Shown: positions 26,945 to 35,751 of the stretch, one piece after another | Layout of the letters: the number at the start of each line of letters is the position of its first letter | Numbering within the stretch: the stretch's first letter is position 1 | Assembly (NCBI RefSeq): GCF_001653335.1 | Contig: NZ_CP015079.1 | Location: 310,001 to 374,000, forward strand | Origin: Nocardioides dokdonensis FR1436 | Lineage (GTDB): Bacteria; Actinomycetota; Actinomycetes; Propionibacteriales; Nocardioidaceae | Direction of reading: 5' to 3' | Length of the DNA stretch: 64,000 nt | Notes under the pieces: generated by a model | What the model saw: the letters and a program-made list of their open reading frames with translations, nothing else | The model's database searches: none | Told to the model about the DNA's origin: nothing | Program-made: the position numbers and the translations under genes

Positions 26945-26957
26945 TGTCCGAGGGACA
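26945..26957. promoter_or_regulatory. Candidate PucR operator TGTCC-GAG-GGACA
   Basis: A perfect 5-bp inverted repeat with a three-base spacer lies 42 bp upstream of the pucR-type ATG and 84 bp before the deaminase ATG, in their shared 139-bp promoter region. A looser GTCCC half lies nearby at about 26930. Recognition by the adjacent PucR protein is an inference. Confidence 0.42.
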
Positions 26958-27041
26958 CTATGCCCCTGGCAGACCCCCGGACCTCATGGTGACCTGTTCC
27001 ACACCACCGGCCGTCATGCACGGCCTGACACGAGGAGCATC

Positions 27042-27503
27042 ATGAGCGACCAACGATCCGACCACCACTACCTGGGACTTGCGCTCGAACAGGCACAGCT
27101 GGGGTGGGACGAAGGTGGAGTGCCGATCGGCGCGGCATTGGTGCACCGCGGCGAGGTGCTGGCCGTGGGCAGGAACCGTCGCGTCCAGCTCGGGAGTGCG
27201 ATCCGCCACGGGGAGACCGACTGCATCGAGACGGCTGGCCGGCTCCCGGCGAAGGTCTACCGCGAGAGCGTGCTCTACACGACTCTCTCGCCCTGCTTCA
27301 TGTGCGCAGGAACAGCGGTCCTCTACGACATCCCACGCATCGTGGTGGGTGAGAACCGCTCGTTCGAGGCCTCCGAGTCCTGGCTGCGCTCGCGCGGCGT
27401 GACGATCGACGTCCTCGACGACGCCGCGTGCCACGCGCTGATGCAGCGCATGATGAGCGAGCGGCCGCAGCTCTGGGCCGAGGACATCGGTGAGGAAGCA
27501 TGA
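27042..27503 (+). CDS. Cytosine deaminase, yeast FCY1-like
   Basis: A 153-residue zinc deaminase converting cytosine to uracil. Zinc and catalytic residues are His56 and Glu58 (HGETD), Cys85 and Cys88 (SPCFMC). The tail RPQLWAEDIGEEA keeps Trp145 and Asp148 at the spacing of Trp152 and Asp155 in yeast FCY1, which bind cytosine. It differs from bacterial CodA, which is a much larger amidohydrolase. GAGGAG precedes the ATG. Its last bases overlap the permease ATG. Co-location with codB supports cytosine as substrate; a related base remains possible. Confidence 0.88.
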   Translation: MSDQRSDHHYLGLALEQAQLGWDEGGVPIGAALVHRGEVLAVGRNRRVQLGSAIRHGETDCIETAGRLPAKVYRESVLYTTLSPCFMCAGTAVLYDIPRIVVGENRSFEASESWLRSRGVTIDVLDDAACHALMQRMMSERPQLWAEDIGEEA

Positions 27504-28780
27504 CGACCCAGGCGAAGGCCACCAGTGAACGGGTGATCGACCCCGACTACCCGGTCACCCCGGTTCCGGCCCATGCCCGGAAGTCGTTCTTCTCGCTCGC
27601 CGTGGTCCTGCTCGGCTTCACCATCTTCACCCCGACGATGTTGGCGGGTGCGGCTCTGGGCACCGCCTTCAACCTGGGCGACCTGCTCCTCGTCATCCTG
27701 CTCGGCTCCCTCGTGCTGGGCAGCTACGTCGCGGCGCTCGGCTGGATCGGCGCCCGCACGGGACTGACCACCGTGGTGATGGCGCGCTACTCGCTCGGCA
27801 CCCGAGGGGCCAAGCTCGCCTCCATCCTGCTGGGCGGGACCCAGATCGGCTGGTACGGCGTCATCATCGGCACCATCGGCGAGCTCACCGCCCAGGCCTT
27901 CGACTGGGAGTCGTACGCCGCCCGAGCGGCCGTGATGATCCTGACCAGCGTCCTGATGTGCGTCACGGCCTGCTACGGGTACCGGGGCATGTACTGGGTC
28001 TCGCTCGTGTCCACCCCCCTGATCATGCTGCTGGCGGTCTGGGTCGTGTCACGCTCGCTCGACGAGGTCGGCGGCCTGTCCGGCCTCGCGGCCATCGAGC
28101 CCTCGGGGTCGATGACGCTCGCCGTCGCCGTCACGACCGTGGTGGGGACGTTCGTCTCGGCCGGCACCCAGGCCCCCAACTGGACCAGGTTCGGCCGGTC
28201 CGGCGGCCAGGCCGTCTGGGCCTGCCTGATCGGGTTCCTGATCGGCAACGGACTGATGATCCTCTTCGGTGCCATCGGGGCCATCACGTTCGGGGAGGGC
28301 GACTTCGTCCTGGTGCTCTACCAGCTCGGTCTGGTCGGCTGGGGCGTGGTGCTCCTGTTCGGGAACCTGTGGAAGAGCAACGCGGACACCGCCTACGCCT
28401 TCGGCGTGGCCGGTGCGGAGCTGTTCCAGAAGCCCAGCAAGACGCCGTTCATCATCGGAGGCGCCGTGATCGGCACAGCGCTCGCACTCGCCGGCGTGCA
28501 CCACCACCTGGTCGACTACCTGGTGCTGCTGGGCATCTTCATCCCGCCGCTGGGTGGCGTCATCATCGGCGACTACGTCGCGCGCTGGCGCGCAGGGATG
28601 CCCGAGGGGACCCTCCTGCCGGCCCTGCACGGCCCCAACCTGGGCGCCTACGCCCTCGCGAGCCTGCTGGCCTGGCTCTCCGACAGGATGGAGATCGGCA
28701 TCCCACCCGTCATCGGCATCGGCGTCGCGGTGGTCGCGACGATCCTGCTCGGCCGGGTGCGCACGGGTGCGGCCCGCTGA
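27500..28780 (+). CDS. codB: CodB-like cytosine permease (NCS1 family)
   Basis: A 426-residue permease with about 12 membrane helices, importing cytosine with H+ or Na+. ARKSFFSLAVVLLGFTIFTP starts helix 1. MARYSLGTRGAKLASILLG, TQIGWYGV and IFIPPLGGVIIGDY are NCS1/CodB motifs. The ATG overlaps the deaminase stop in ATGA, so the two are translationally coupled. Uptake plus deamination gives a complete route from external cytosine to uracil under probable PucR control. It ends three bases from the convergent guaA stop. Confidence 0.92.
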   Translation: MTTQAKATSERVIDPDYPVTPVPAHARKSFFSLAVVLLGFTIFTPTMLAGAALGTAFNLGDLLLVILLGSLVLGSYVAALGWIGARTGLTTVVMARYSLGTRGAKLASILLGGTQIGWYGVIIGTIGELTAQAFDWESYAARAAVMILTSVLMCVTACYGYRGMYWVSLVSTPLIMLLAVWVVSRSLDEVGGLSGLAAIEPSGSMTLAVAVTTVVGTFVSAGTQAPNWTRFGRSGGQAVWACLIGFLIGNGLMILFGAIGAITFGEGDFVLVLYQLGLVGWGVVLLFGNLWKSNADTAYAFGVAGAELFQKPSKTPFIIGGAVIGTALALAGVHHHLVDYLVLLGIFIPPLGGVIIGDYVARWRAGMPEGTLLPALHGPNLGAYALASLLAWLSDRMEIGIPPVIGIGVAVVATILLGRVRTGAAR

Positions 28781-28783
28781 GGC

Positions 28784-30379
28784 TCACTCCCACTCGATGG
28801 TGCCCGGGGGCTTGCTGGTGATGTCGACGGTGACCCGGTTGACCTCGGCGACCTCGTTGGTGATGCGGGTCGAGATCGTCTCCATCACCTCGTAGGGAAG
28901 CCGTGCCCAGTCGGCGGTCATGGCGTCCTCGGAGGTGACCGGGCGGAGCACGATCGGGTGGCCGTAGGTGCGTCCGTCGCCCTGGACGCCCACGGAGCGC
29001 ACGTCGGCGAGCAGCACCACCGGCATCTGCCAGATGTCGCGGTCCAGGCCGGCCCGCGTCATCTCCTCGCGCACGATGGCGTCGGCCTGACGGAGGATGT
29101 CGAGCCGTTCCCGGGTCACCTCGCCGATGATCCGGATGCCCAGGCCCGGGCCCGGGAACGGCTGGCGGTGCACGATCTCGGCCGGCAGGCCGAGCTGCTC
29201 GCCGACGAGTCGGACCTCGTCCTTGAACAGCGTGCGCAGCGGCTCGACGAGCTCGAACTCGAGGTCCTCGGGCAGGCCGCCGACGTTGTGGTGGGACTTG
29301 ATGGTCGAGGTGCCGGCGCCGCCGCCGGACTCCACCACGTCGGGGTAGAGCGTGCCCTGGACCAGGAAGGCGACCTTGTCGCCGCCCTCGCCACTGACGG
29401 CGTCGGCCAGCACCTCGGCCTCGGCAGCCTCGAAGGTGCGGATGAACTCGCGGCCGATGATCTTGCGCTTCTCCTCGGGGTCCGAGACCCCGGCGAGCGC
29501 GTCGAGGAACTGCTTCTCGGCGTCCACGACGCGGAGGTCGACCCCGGTCGCGGCCACGAAGTCGCGCTCGACCTGCTCGGTCTCACCGGAGCGCATCAGC
29601 CCGTGGTCGACGTACACGCAGGTCAGGCGGTCGCCGATGGCGCGCTGCACGATCGCTGCGGCGACCGCTGAGTCGACGCCTCCGGAGAGACCGCAGATGG
29701 CCTGGCCCCGCTCCCCGATCTGGGCGCGGATCGAGGCGATCTGCTCCTCGACGATGTTGAGCATCGTCCAGGTCTGGCGGCAGCCAGCGATGTCGACGAG
29801 GAAGCGCTCGAGGACCTCCTGGCCGTGCTCGGTGTGCAACACCTCCGGGTGCCACTGCACGCCCGCGAGACGCCGGTCGAGGTCCTCGAAGGCCGCCACG
29901 GGGGTCACGCTCGTCTCGGCGAGCACCGCGAAGCCCTCGGGTGCCGCGGTGACGGCGTCGCCGTGCGACATCCACACCGTGTGCGTCTCGGGCACGTCGG
30001 CCAGCAGGGTGCCCTGCGCGCCGACGGTGACCGCGGTGCGGCCGTACTCGCGGGCGCCGGTGGGCGCGACGGTGCCGCCGAGGCCCGAGGCCATCAGCTG
30101 GAAGCCGTAGCACATCCCGAAGACGGGGACGCCCGCGGTGAAGATGGACGGGTCGATGCCGGGGGCACCATCCGCGTAGACCGAGCTCGGACCGCCGGAC
30201 AGGATGATCGCCTTCGGCTTCCTGGCCAGGATCTCGTCGACGGGGAGGTGGTGCGGCACGATCTCGGAGTAGACGCGGGCCTCGCGCACGCGGCGCGCGA
30301 TCAGCTGCGCGTACTGCGCCCCGAAGTCGACGACCAGGACGAGGTCGTGGTCGGGGGTGCCGGGGCTCAGGTCGGTCAT
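28784..30379 (-). CDS. guaA: GMP synthase (glutamine-hydrolysing)
   Basis: A 531-residue enzyme converting XMP, ATP and glutamine to GMP. The N-terminal class I amidotransferase has nucleophile Cys in [10 protein letters not shown] near residue 93 and the His/Glu pair in [12 protein letters not shown]. The ATP-pyrophosphatase domain has the P-loop LSGGVDS near residue 229. The C-terminal dimerisation domain ends in KPPGTIEWE, the normal GuaA end. The ATG at 30379 is the family start. Together with guaB it completes GMP synthesis from IMP in this window. Confidence 0.97.
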   Translation of the reverse strand: MTDLSPGTPDHDLVLVVDFGAQYAQLIARRVREARVYSEIVPHHLPVDEILARKPKAIILSGGPSSVYADGAPGIDPSIFTAGVPVFGMCYGFQLMASGLGGTVAPTGAREYGRTAVTVGAQGTLLADVPETHTVWMSHGDAVTAAPEGFAVLAETSVTPVAAFEDLDRRLAGVQWHPEVLHTEHGQEVLERFLVDIAGCRQTWTMLNIVEEQIASIRAQIGERGQAICGLSGGVDSAVAAAIVQRAIGDRLTCVYVDHGLMRSGETEQVERDFVAATGVDLRVVDAEKQFLDALAGVSDPEEKRKIIGREFIRTFEAAEAEVLADAVSGEGGDKVAFLVQGTLYPDVVESGGGAGTSTIKSHHNVGGLPEDLEFELVEPLRTLFKDEVRLVGEQLGLPAEIVHRQPFPGPGLGIRIIGEVTRERLDILRQADAIVREEMTRAGLDRDIWQMPVVLLADVRSVGVQGDGRTYGHPIVLRPVTSEDAMTADWARLPYEVMETISTRITNEVAEVNRVTVDITSKPPGTIEWE

Positions 30380-30414
30380 GACTCCAGCCTATCGGCGCGG
30401 ACCCCCGTAAATGG

Positions 30415-30535
30415 CACCAGGGCCCGGCCGGGGAGGGAGGGTGGCCGGGCCCTGATCGTCCACGCATCTGTTGGACAGCGCTTGGACAAAGACCCGGCCT
30501 TTTGGGAGGGAGCATGACTACCGGGTCTGACCATC
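30415..30535 (-). ncRNA. Candidate 6C-like small RNA (C-rich loop hairpins)
   Basis: On the minus strand, hairpin one pairs AGACCCGG with CCGGGTCT (30528-30521 and 30497-30490) and exposes CTCCCTCCC in its loop. Hairpin two pairs AGGGCCCGGCC with GGCCGGGCCCT (30453-30443 and 30429-30419) and exposes CCCTCCCTCCCC. A small GTCCA/TGGAC hairpin lies between. Two stem-loops each with six or more loop cytosines is the definition of actinobacterial 6C RNA. It lies in a 232-bp gap between the ChoD-like gene and guaA. The second hairpin could simply be a terminator. Confidence 0.45.
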
Positions 30536-30611
30536 ACAACGAGGTGGTGCGAGGCGGGTTACGCCGGTGACGGTCTTTTCGGGATCTATTTCCCCGGGCT
30601 AGACCAGCGGG

Positions 30612-32336
30612 TCAGCTGACCCCGACGATCGGCAGCCGCAGCGCCCCTGGAGCGGACTCCGGGACGACGGGGTGCAGCGGCTTCACGGGGGCGACCCGGC
30701 GGTAGTCCGCCCCCAGGCCCGGACGGGGGTCCGGCTCACCCTTGTTCGGCCACAGCGCCATCGCCCGCTCGGCCTGGGCGGTGATCGTCAGCGACGGGTT
30801 CACGCCGAGGTTGGCGGTGATCGCCGCGCCGTCCATCACGTGCAGGCCGGGGTGGCCGTAGACGCGCTGGTAGGGATCGAGCACGCCCGTCTCCGGGCTG
30901 TCGCCGATCGCACAGCCGCCGATGAAGTGGGCCGTCAGCGGCATGTTGAACGGCTCGCCGATGTTGCCGCCCGCGGTGCCGCCCAGCACGCCCGCGATGC
31001 GGCGCACGGCGTCGTTGGCGACCGGGATCCAGGTCGGGTTCGGGGCTCCGTGGCCCTGGCGCGAGGTCATCCGCCAGTGCCCGGTGACCCGGTTGCGCTT
31101 GCCGTACGTGGTGATGGAGTTGTCCAGGCTCTGCATCACCAGCGCGATGACGGTGCGCTCGGACCAGTGCTTCAGGTCGTAGAGGTTGACGATCTCGCGT
31201 CGCTCCTTCCACATCTCCTTCAACCAGGCGCGCCACCGCGGACCGTCACCGTCGCCGTCGGTCAGGACCGTCTGCATCAGTGCCATCGCGTTGAAGCCCT
31301 TGCCGTAGCGCACCGGCTCGACGTGGGTGTCGGCGTCGGGGTGGAAGCTCGAGGTGATCGCCACGCCGTAGGAGTAGTCGGTCGTGTCCGACTTCGGCGC
31401 GATCGCCCCCAGGATCGACTCGGAGTTGGTCCGGGAGAGGAAGCCCAGGCGGTCGGACAGGCGAGGCAGGTGCCCCTCGTCCTTCATCCGGTGCAGGAGC
31501 TTCTGGGTGCCCAGGGAGGCCGCTGCCATCACGACGTGCTCGGCGGTCAGCGTGCGGGTGCTGCGTGCCGTGGCGCGCGTGGCCTTCGTGTACTTGATGG
31601 TGACGTCGTAGCCCCCGCCCGCGCGGGCGCGGACGCGGGTCACGGTGCTCAGCGGCATCACCCGGGCGCCCTGCTGCTCGGCGAGGTAGAGGTAGTTCTT
31701 GACCAGGGTGTTCTTGGCGTTGTGCCGGCACCCGGACATGCACTCACCGCAGTTGAGGCAGGCGTTGCGCGTCGGGCCGACCCCACCGAAGAAGGGGTCC
31801 TCGACCTGTTCGCCGGGACGTTGCTCCGGCCCGCCGAAGAAGACGCCCACCGGGGTGGGGTGGAAGGAGTCGGCCACGCCCATGTCGCCGGCGACCTTCT
31901 CCATGACGTCGTCGGCCGGGGTGCGAACCGGGTTCTGCACCACGCCGAGCATCCGCTTGGCCTGGTCGTAGTACGGCGCCAGCTCGGACTTCCAGTCCGT
32001 GATGTGGCTCCACTGGGGGTCGTTGTAGAAGGCCTGCAGCGGCTCGTAGAGCGTGTTGGCGTAGACCAGCGACCCGCCGCCGACACCGGCGCCGGCCACG
32101 ATCATCGTGTCGCGCACCGCGTCGATGCGCTGGATGCCGTAGCAGCCGAGGGCGGGCGCCCAGAGGTAGCGGGTGATGTCGAGGGTGCCCGAGGAGAAGT
32201 CGTCGTCCTCGAAGCGGGCCCCGGCCTCGATGACACCGACCCGGTAGCCCTTCTCGACCAGGCGCAGGGCGCTGACCGAGCCACCGAAGCCCGATCCGAT
32301 GACCAGCACGTCGTAGTCGTAGGTGCTCTCGCTCAT
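30612..32336 (-). CDS. choD: GMC family FAD oxidoreductase, cholesterol oxidase-like (ChoD)
   Basis: A 574-residue flavoenzyme resembling M. tuberculosis ChoD. The FAD-binding GxGxxG motif is VLVIGSGFGGSVSALRL at the N-terminus. VAGAGVGGGSLVYANTLY is the second flavin motif. A ferredoxin-like cysteine string CLNCGECMSGCRHNAK near residue 194 is shared with that family. HFIGGCAIGDSPETGVLDPY near residue 490 carries the catalytic His region. Sterol oxidation is plausible but not certain, since ChoD itself is debated. It follows the upstream aldehyde dehydrogenase gene by one base, so they share a transcript. Confidence 0.85.
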   Translation of the reverse strand: MSESTYDYDVLVIGSGFGGSVSALRLVEKGYRVGVIEAGARFEDDDFSSGTLDITRYLWAPALGCYGIQRIDAVRDTMIVAGAGVGGGSLVYANTLYEPLQAFYNDPQWSHITDWKSELAPYYDQAKRMLGVVQNPVRTPADDVMEKVAGDMGVADSFHPTPVGVFFGGPEQRPGEQVEDPFFGGVGPTRNACLNCGECMSGCRHNAKNTLVKNYLYLAEQQGARVMPLSTVTRVRARAGGGYDVTIKYTKATRATARSTRTLTAEHVVMAAASLGTQKLLHRMKDEGHLPRLSDRLGFLSRTNSESILGAIAPKSDTTDYSYGVAITSSFHPDADTHVEPVRYGKGFNAMALMQTVLTDGDGDGPRWRAWLKEMWKERREIVNLYDLKHWSERTVIALVMQSLDNSITTYGKRNRVTGHWRMTSRQGHGAPNPTWIPVANDAVRRIAGVLGGTAGGNIGEPFNMPLTAHFIGGCAIGDSPETGVLDPYQRVYGHPGLHVMDGAAITANLGVNPSLTITAQAERAMALWPNKGEPDPRPGLGADYRRVAPVKPLHPVVPESAPGALRLPIVGVS

Positions 32337-32337
32337 G

Positions 32338-33960
32338 TCAGGCCCTTCCCAGCTTCTTCATCAGCCGCATCTGAGCCGTCATCACCCGTGCGTAGGTCTC
32401 GTCGGACATGCCCAGCATCGGCGCCAGGCGGACCAGCCGCTGCGTGGCGACCGACTGGGTCTCGGTGTAGCGGTGGATGCCCTCGCTGCCCTGGCGCCGG
32501 CCCATGCCGGACTGCCGCATGCCGCCCATGGGCGCGTCGACGGAGGCGAAGGTGGCGGCGAACGCCTCGTTGATGTTGACCGTCCCGCAGGTCACCTGGC
32601 GCGCGACGGCCCGGGCCCGGTCGCCGTCCTGGCTGTAGATCGCTGCGTTGAGGCCGTACTCCCCCGCGTTGGCCCGCGCGATCGCGTCGGCCTCGTCGTG
32701 GAAGCGGTACAGCGACACCACCGGACCGAACGTCTCCTCGCCGAAGCAGGTCATGTCCGGCGTGACGCCCTCGAGGATGGTGGGCTCGAAGACGTAGGGC
32801 CCCAGGTCGGGGCGGGCGCGACCGCCGGTGAGCACGCGGGCGCCCTTGGCGACGGCGTCCTCCACGTGCGCGGTGACGGTCTCGAGCTGGGCCTGGCTGA
32901 TCAGCGAGCCCATGTCGCTGCCCCACTCGAGGGTGGCGCCCAGCGTCATCGCCTGGGTGCGGGCCACGAAGCGCTCCACGAACCGGTCGTAGACCTGGTC
33001 GGCGACGAAGAGCCGCTCGGCGGAGACGCACAGCTGGCCGGCGTTGGAGAACGAGCCCCGCACCGCACCCTCGGCCGCCTTCTCGACGTCGGCGTCGCGC
33101 AGCACCAGCAGGGGGTTCTTGCCGCCGAGCTCGAGCGAGCACCCGATGAGCTGCTCGGCGCACCCGGCAGCGACCCGGCGACCGGTCGCCGTGGAACCGG
33201 TGAAGCACACGTAGTCCGACCCGCCGATGACCTGGGGGCCGACCTCGGAGCCGGGCCCGGCCACGACCTGCCAGAGGTCGCGCGGGAAGCCGGCCTCCTC
33301 GAGCAGCTGGGCGCCCAGCAGCGCCGAGAGCATGGTCTGGGAGTCCGGCTTCGCCACGACCGCGTTGCCGGCCATCAGCGCGGGCAGCCCGTCGCACAGC
33401 GCCATGGTGAAGGGGTAGTTCCACGGCGAGATGATGCCGACGACGCCCTTCGGCACCCGGTTCACGTCGATCCGGGTCAGGCCCGGGACCACCCCGGGCC
33501 GGCGCCGGGTGTCGAGGTGCTCGTGCACCGTGCGTGCGTAGTACCGCGCCGTCAGCGCGATGTGCAGCGGCTCGTCGAAGGCGTGCTTGCGGGCCTTGCC
33601 CGACTCCCACACGATCAGGTCGATGATCTCTTCCTGGCGGTCGAGCACCAGGTCGTGCAGGCGCATCATGATCGCCGCGCGGTGGTCGAGGCTGGTGCGC
33701 GACCACGCGGCCTGGGCGCGACGGGCCTTGGCGAAGGCCTCGGCCACGTCGGCCTCGCTGGACTGCGGGACGTGTGCGAGGGGGGCGCCGCTGATCGGGG
33801 TGCGCACCTCCGCCGTGCGCCCGGTCGTGCTGGTCACCCGCCGGGTCAGGGAGGCGACGTACTCCGGCTCGAGCGCGTACGACGCGGTCGGGTCGTGCTC
33901 GGGGTCGTGCGGACCGTCGACGATCGGGGCGTCCGGACGGTCGGGGTGCTGGGCGCTCAT
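32338..33960 (-). CDS. gabD2: Succinate-semialdehyde dehydrogenase (GabD2-like)
   Basis: A 540-residue aldehyde dehydrogenase resembling mycobacterial GabD2. VVGIISPWNYPFTMALCDGLPA-type NAD-site sequence is intact. The general base Glu lies in LELGGKNPLL, and the catalytic Cys in NAGQLCVSAER. The substrate assignment rests on overall similarity only. ATG 33960 is preferred; GTG 33981 would add seven residues. It starts 96 bp after the preceding dehydrogenase gene, and that gap holds two dyads. It is followed directly by the ChoD-like gene. Confidence 0.85.
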   Translation of the reverse strand: MSAQHPDRPDAPIVDGPHDPEHDPTASYALEPEYVASLTRRVTSTTGRTAEVRTPISGAPLAHVPQSSEADVAEAFAKARRAQAAWSRTSLDHRAAIMMRLHDLVLDRQEEIIDLIVWESGKARKHAFDEPLHIALTARYYARTVHEHLDTRRRPGVVPGLTRIDVNRVPKGVVGIISPWNYPFTMALCDGLPALMAGNAVVAKPDSQTMLSALLGAQLLEEAGFPRDLWQVVAGPGSEVGPQVIGGSDYVCFTGSTATGRRVAAGCAEQLIGCSLELGGKNPLLVLRDADVEKAAEGAVRGSFSNAGQLCVSAERLFVADQVYDRFVERFVARTQAMTLGATLEWGSDMGSLISQAQLETVTAHVEDAVAKGARVLTGGRARPDLGPYVFEPTILEGVTPDMTCFGEETFGPVVSLYRFHDEADAIARANAGEYGLNAAIYSQDGDRARAVARQVTCGTVNINEAFAATFASVDAPMGGMRQSGMGRRQGSEGIHRYTETQSVATQRLVRLAPMLGMSDETYARVMTAQMRLMKKLGRA

Positions 33961-33961
33961 G

Positions 33962-34006
33962 TACCGAGGGTATGTGACCACGATCTCGCTTACTACCCTT
34001 CGGTAG
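33962..34006. promoter_or_regulatory. Two TACC-n-GGTA dyads before the semialdehyde dehydrogenase gene
   Basis: TACC-GAG-GGTA (33962-33972) touches the ATG at 33960. CTACC-CTTC-GGTAG (33993-34006) lies about three helical turns upstream. Both share TACC/GGTA half-sites. A repressor bound to both could close an internal promoter for the dehydrogenase-ChoD pair. The regulator is unknown. Confidence 0.5.
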
Positions 34007-34056
34007 CCGATGTGGCTTTGTACACAGCAAAAGGAACTGTCAAGCAGCCCCCCGGC

Positions 34057-35550
34057 CTAGACCGCCGGGGCGGGCGGGACGTAGATGGACTTCGTCTCGG
34101 TGTACTGCGCCAGCCCCTCGGGCCCGAACTCGCGCCCGAGGCCGGAGGCCTTGAAACCCCCGAACGGGGCGGCGAAGTCCATCGTGTAGGTGTTGATCCC
34201 GTAGGTGCCGGTACGCACCCGCCGGGCCACGTCCAGCCCGGCCTCCTGGTCGGTCGTCCACACCGTGCCCGCCAGGCCGTAGTCGGAGTCGTTGGCGATC
34301 CGCACCGCGTCGTCGACGTCGTCGTAGGCGATCACCGACAGGACCGGGCCGAAGATCTCCTCCTGGGCGATCCGCATCCGGTTGTCGACATCGGCGAACA
34401 CCGTGGGACGCACGTACCAGCCGCGCTCCAGCCCGTCGGGCATCCCGGTGCCGCCCACCACCAGGCGGGCACCCTCCTGCTGGCCGAGCTCGATGTACGA
34501 CGACACGCGCTCCTGCTGCCGACGCGCGACCATCGGCCCCACCTCGGTCGCCGGGTCGGCCGGGTCGCCGACCGGCATCGAGCCCACGGTCTCGGCGAGC
34601 GCGTCGACGACCTCGTCGTACCGGCTCCGGGGCGCCAGGATGCGGGTCTGGGCCACACAGGCCTGCCCCGAGTTCATCAACGCCGTGAACCGCAGCCCCT
34701 CCATGGTGGGGCCCAGGTCGGCGTCGGCGAGCACGATGGCCGCCGACTTCCCGCCCAGCTCCAGCGAGCAGCGCTTGAGCTGCTCACCGCACACGGCGCC
34801 GATCAGCCGACCTGCCGCGGTCGAGCCGGTGAAGGCGACCTTGTCGATGCCGGGGTGGGCGACCAGGTGCGCACCGACCTCGCGCCCACCGGCCACGATG
34901 TTGACCACACCGGGCGGTACGCCGGCCTCGTCGAGCAGCTCGGCGAGCAGGTAGGCGTCGAGCGGGCTCTCCGGGGCGGGCTTGGCGACCACCGTGCAGC
35001 CGGCGAGGAGCGCGGGCACGACCTTGGAGATCAGGGTGAACTGGGGGACGTTCCACGGCGGGATGGCCGCGACCACGCCGACCGGCTCGTGGCGCACCAC
35101 GACGTCGGAGCCGAGCACGCCCGACCGGGCCGCCTCCCACGGGAAGTCGCGAGCGATCGCGATGAAGGCCTCGACCTGCATCCAGGGCGCCGGCGACTGG
35201 GCCAGGTTGGAGAAGGACGTGGGCGAACCCATCTCGATCGTGATGAGCTCGGCCATGTCGCCCAGCCGTGCCGCGTACAGGTGCGAGAAGCGTTGCAGGA
35301 CCTCGATGCGCTCCTCGGGCGAGGTCCGCGGCCAGGGCCCCTCGTCGAAGGCCCGGCGGGCCGCGGCGACCGCGGCGTCGATGTCGGCGGGGCTGCCGTC
35401 TGGCACCCGGGCGACGACCTGCTCGGTGTGCGGGGACACCACCTCGATGACCGCACCGGTGGCGGGCGCCGCCCAGGCTCCGTCGATGTAGAAGGTGTCG
35501 CGGTCGAGCGCGTCGGTCGCGATCGGGCGCTGGCCCTGGGTCTGGGTCAT
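34057..35550 (-). CDS. Aldehyde dehydrogenase
   Basis: A 497-residue NAD(P)-dependent aldehyde dehydrogenase. The NAD site reads VVAAIPPWNVPQF rather than the usual PWNFP. FTGSTAAGRLIG, the general base Glu in LELGGKSAAI and the catalytic Cys in NSGQACVAQTR are intact. This WNVPQ type is common among actinobacterial enzymes near steroid genes. ATG 35550 has GGAGG eight bases upstream. It is the first gene of a probable aldehyde dehydrogenase, semialdehyde dehydrogenase and ChoD-like transcript. Its promoter carries operator-like palindromes. Confidence 0.9.
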   Translation of the reverse strand: MTQTQGQRPIATDALDRDTFYIDGAWAAPATGAVIEVVSPHTEQVVARVPDGSPADIDAAVAAARRAFDEGPWPRTSPEERIEVLQRFSHLYAARLGDMAELITIEMGSPTSFSNLAQSPAPWMQVEAFIAIARDFPWEAARSGVLGSDVVVRHEPVGVVAAIPPWNVPQFTLISKVVPALLAGCTVVAKPAPESPLDAYLLAELLDEAGVPPGVVNIVAGGREVGAHLVAHPGIDKVAFTGSTAAGRLIGAVCGEQLKRCSLELGGKSAAIVLADADLGPTMEGLRFTALMNSGQACVAQTRILAPRSRYDEVVDALAETVGSMPVGDPADPATEVGPMVARRQQERVSSYIELGQQEGARLVVGGTGMPDGLERGWYVRPTVFADVDNRMRIAQEEIFGPVLSVIAYDDVDDAVRIANDSDYGLAGTVWTTDQEAGLDVARRVRTGTYGINTYTMDFAAPFGGFKASGLGREFGPEGLAQYTETKSIYVPPAPAV

Positions 35551-35566
35551 CGAGAGCTCCTCCGGG

Positions 35567-35615
35567 TGACGCACGTCATGAATTGACACGCGTCAGCCTG
35601 GTGGAACGCGTTCTC
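35567..35615. promoter_or_regulatory. Operator-like palindromes upstream of the aldehyde dehydrogenase gene
   Basis: TGACG-CA-CGTCA lies at 35567-35578. TGGAACGCGTTCTC lies at 35602-35615 and matches seven of eight fixed positions of the KstR consensus TnnAACnnGTTnnA. It shares the 10-bp core GAACGCGTTC with the site before the luciferase-like gene at 23870. A TTGACA hexamer (35624-35619, minus strand) just upstream could be the -35 element, so the KstR-like site would overlap the promoter. Confidence 0.5.
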
Positions 35616-35751
35616 GTTTGTCAACGGTCGAGGGGTCCCCGAGCCAGATCCCTTTATTTGGTGACGCAGAGGGCCTGCTCCGACACCTAACGTCCACGTC
35701 GTGGTCGCCAGGGGGGCCACATCGACCATCACACCATTCGGGAGACACACC

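Noticed and set aside
30514..30570. 18-codon frame MTTGSDHHNEVVRGGLRR with GGGAGG before its ATG
   Set aside because: The apparent ribosome site is the complement of the C-rich loop of the minus-strand 6C-like hairpin, so the RNA reading explains it better. There is no other coding signal.
32323..35586. Plus-strand open frame of 1087 codons opposite the two aldehyde dehydrogenases
   Set aside because: Both dehydrogenases have complete catalytic residues on the minus strand. The plus-strand translation is antisense shadow.
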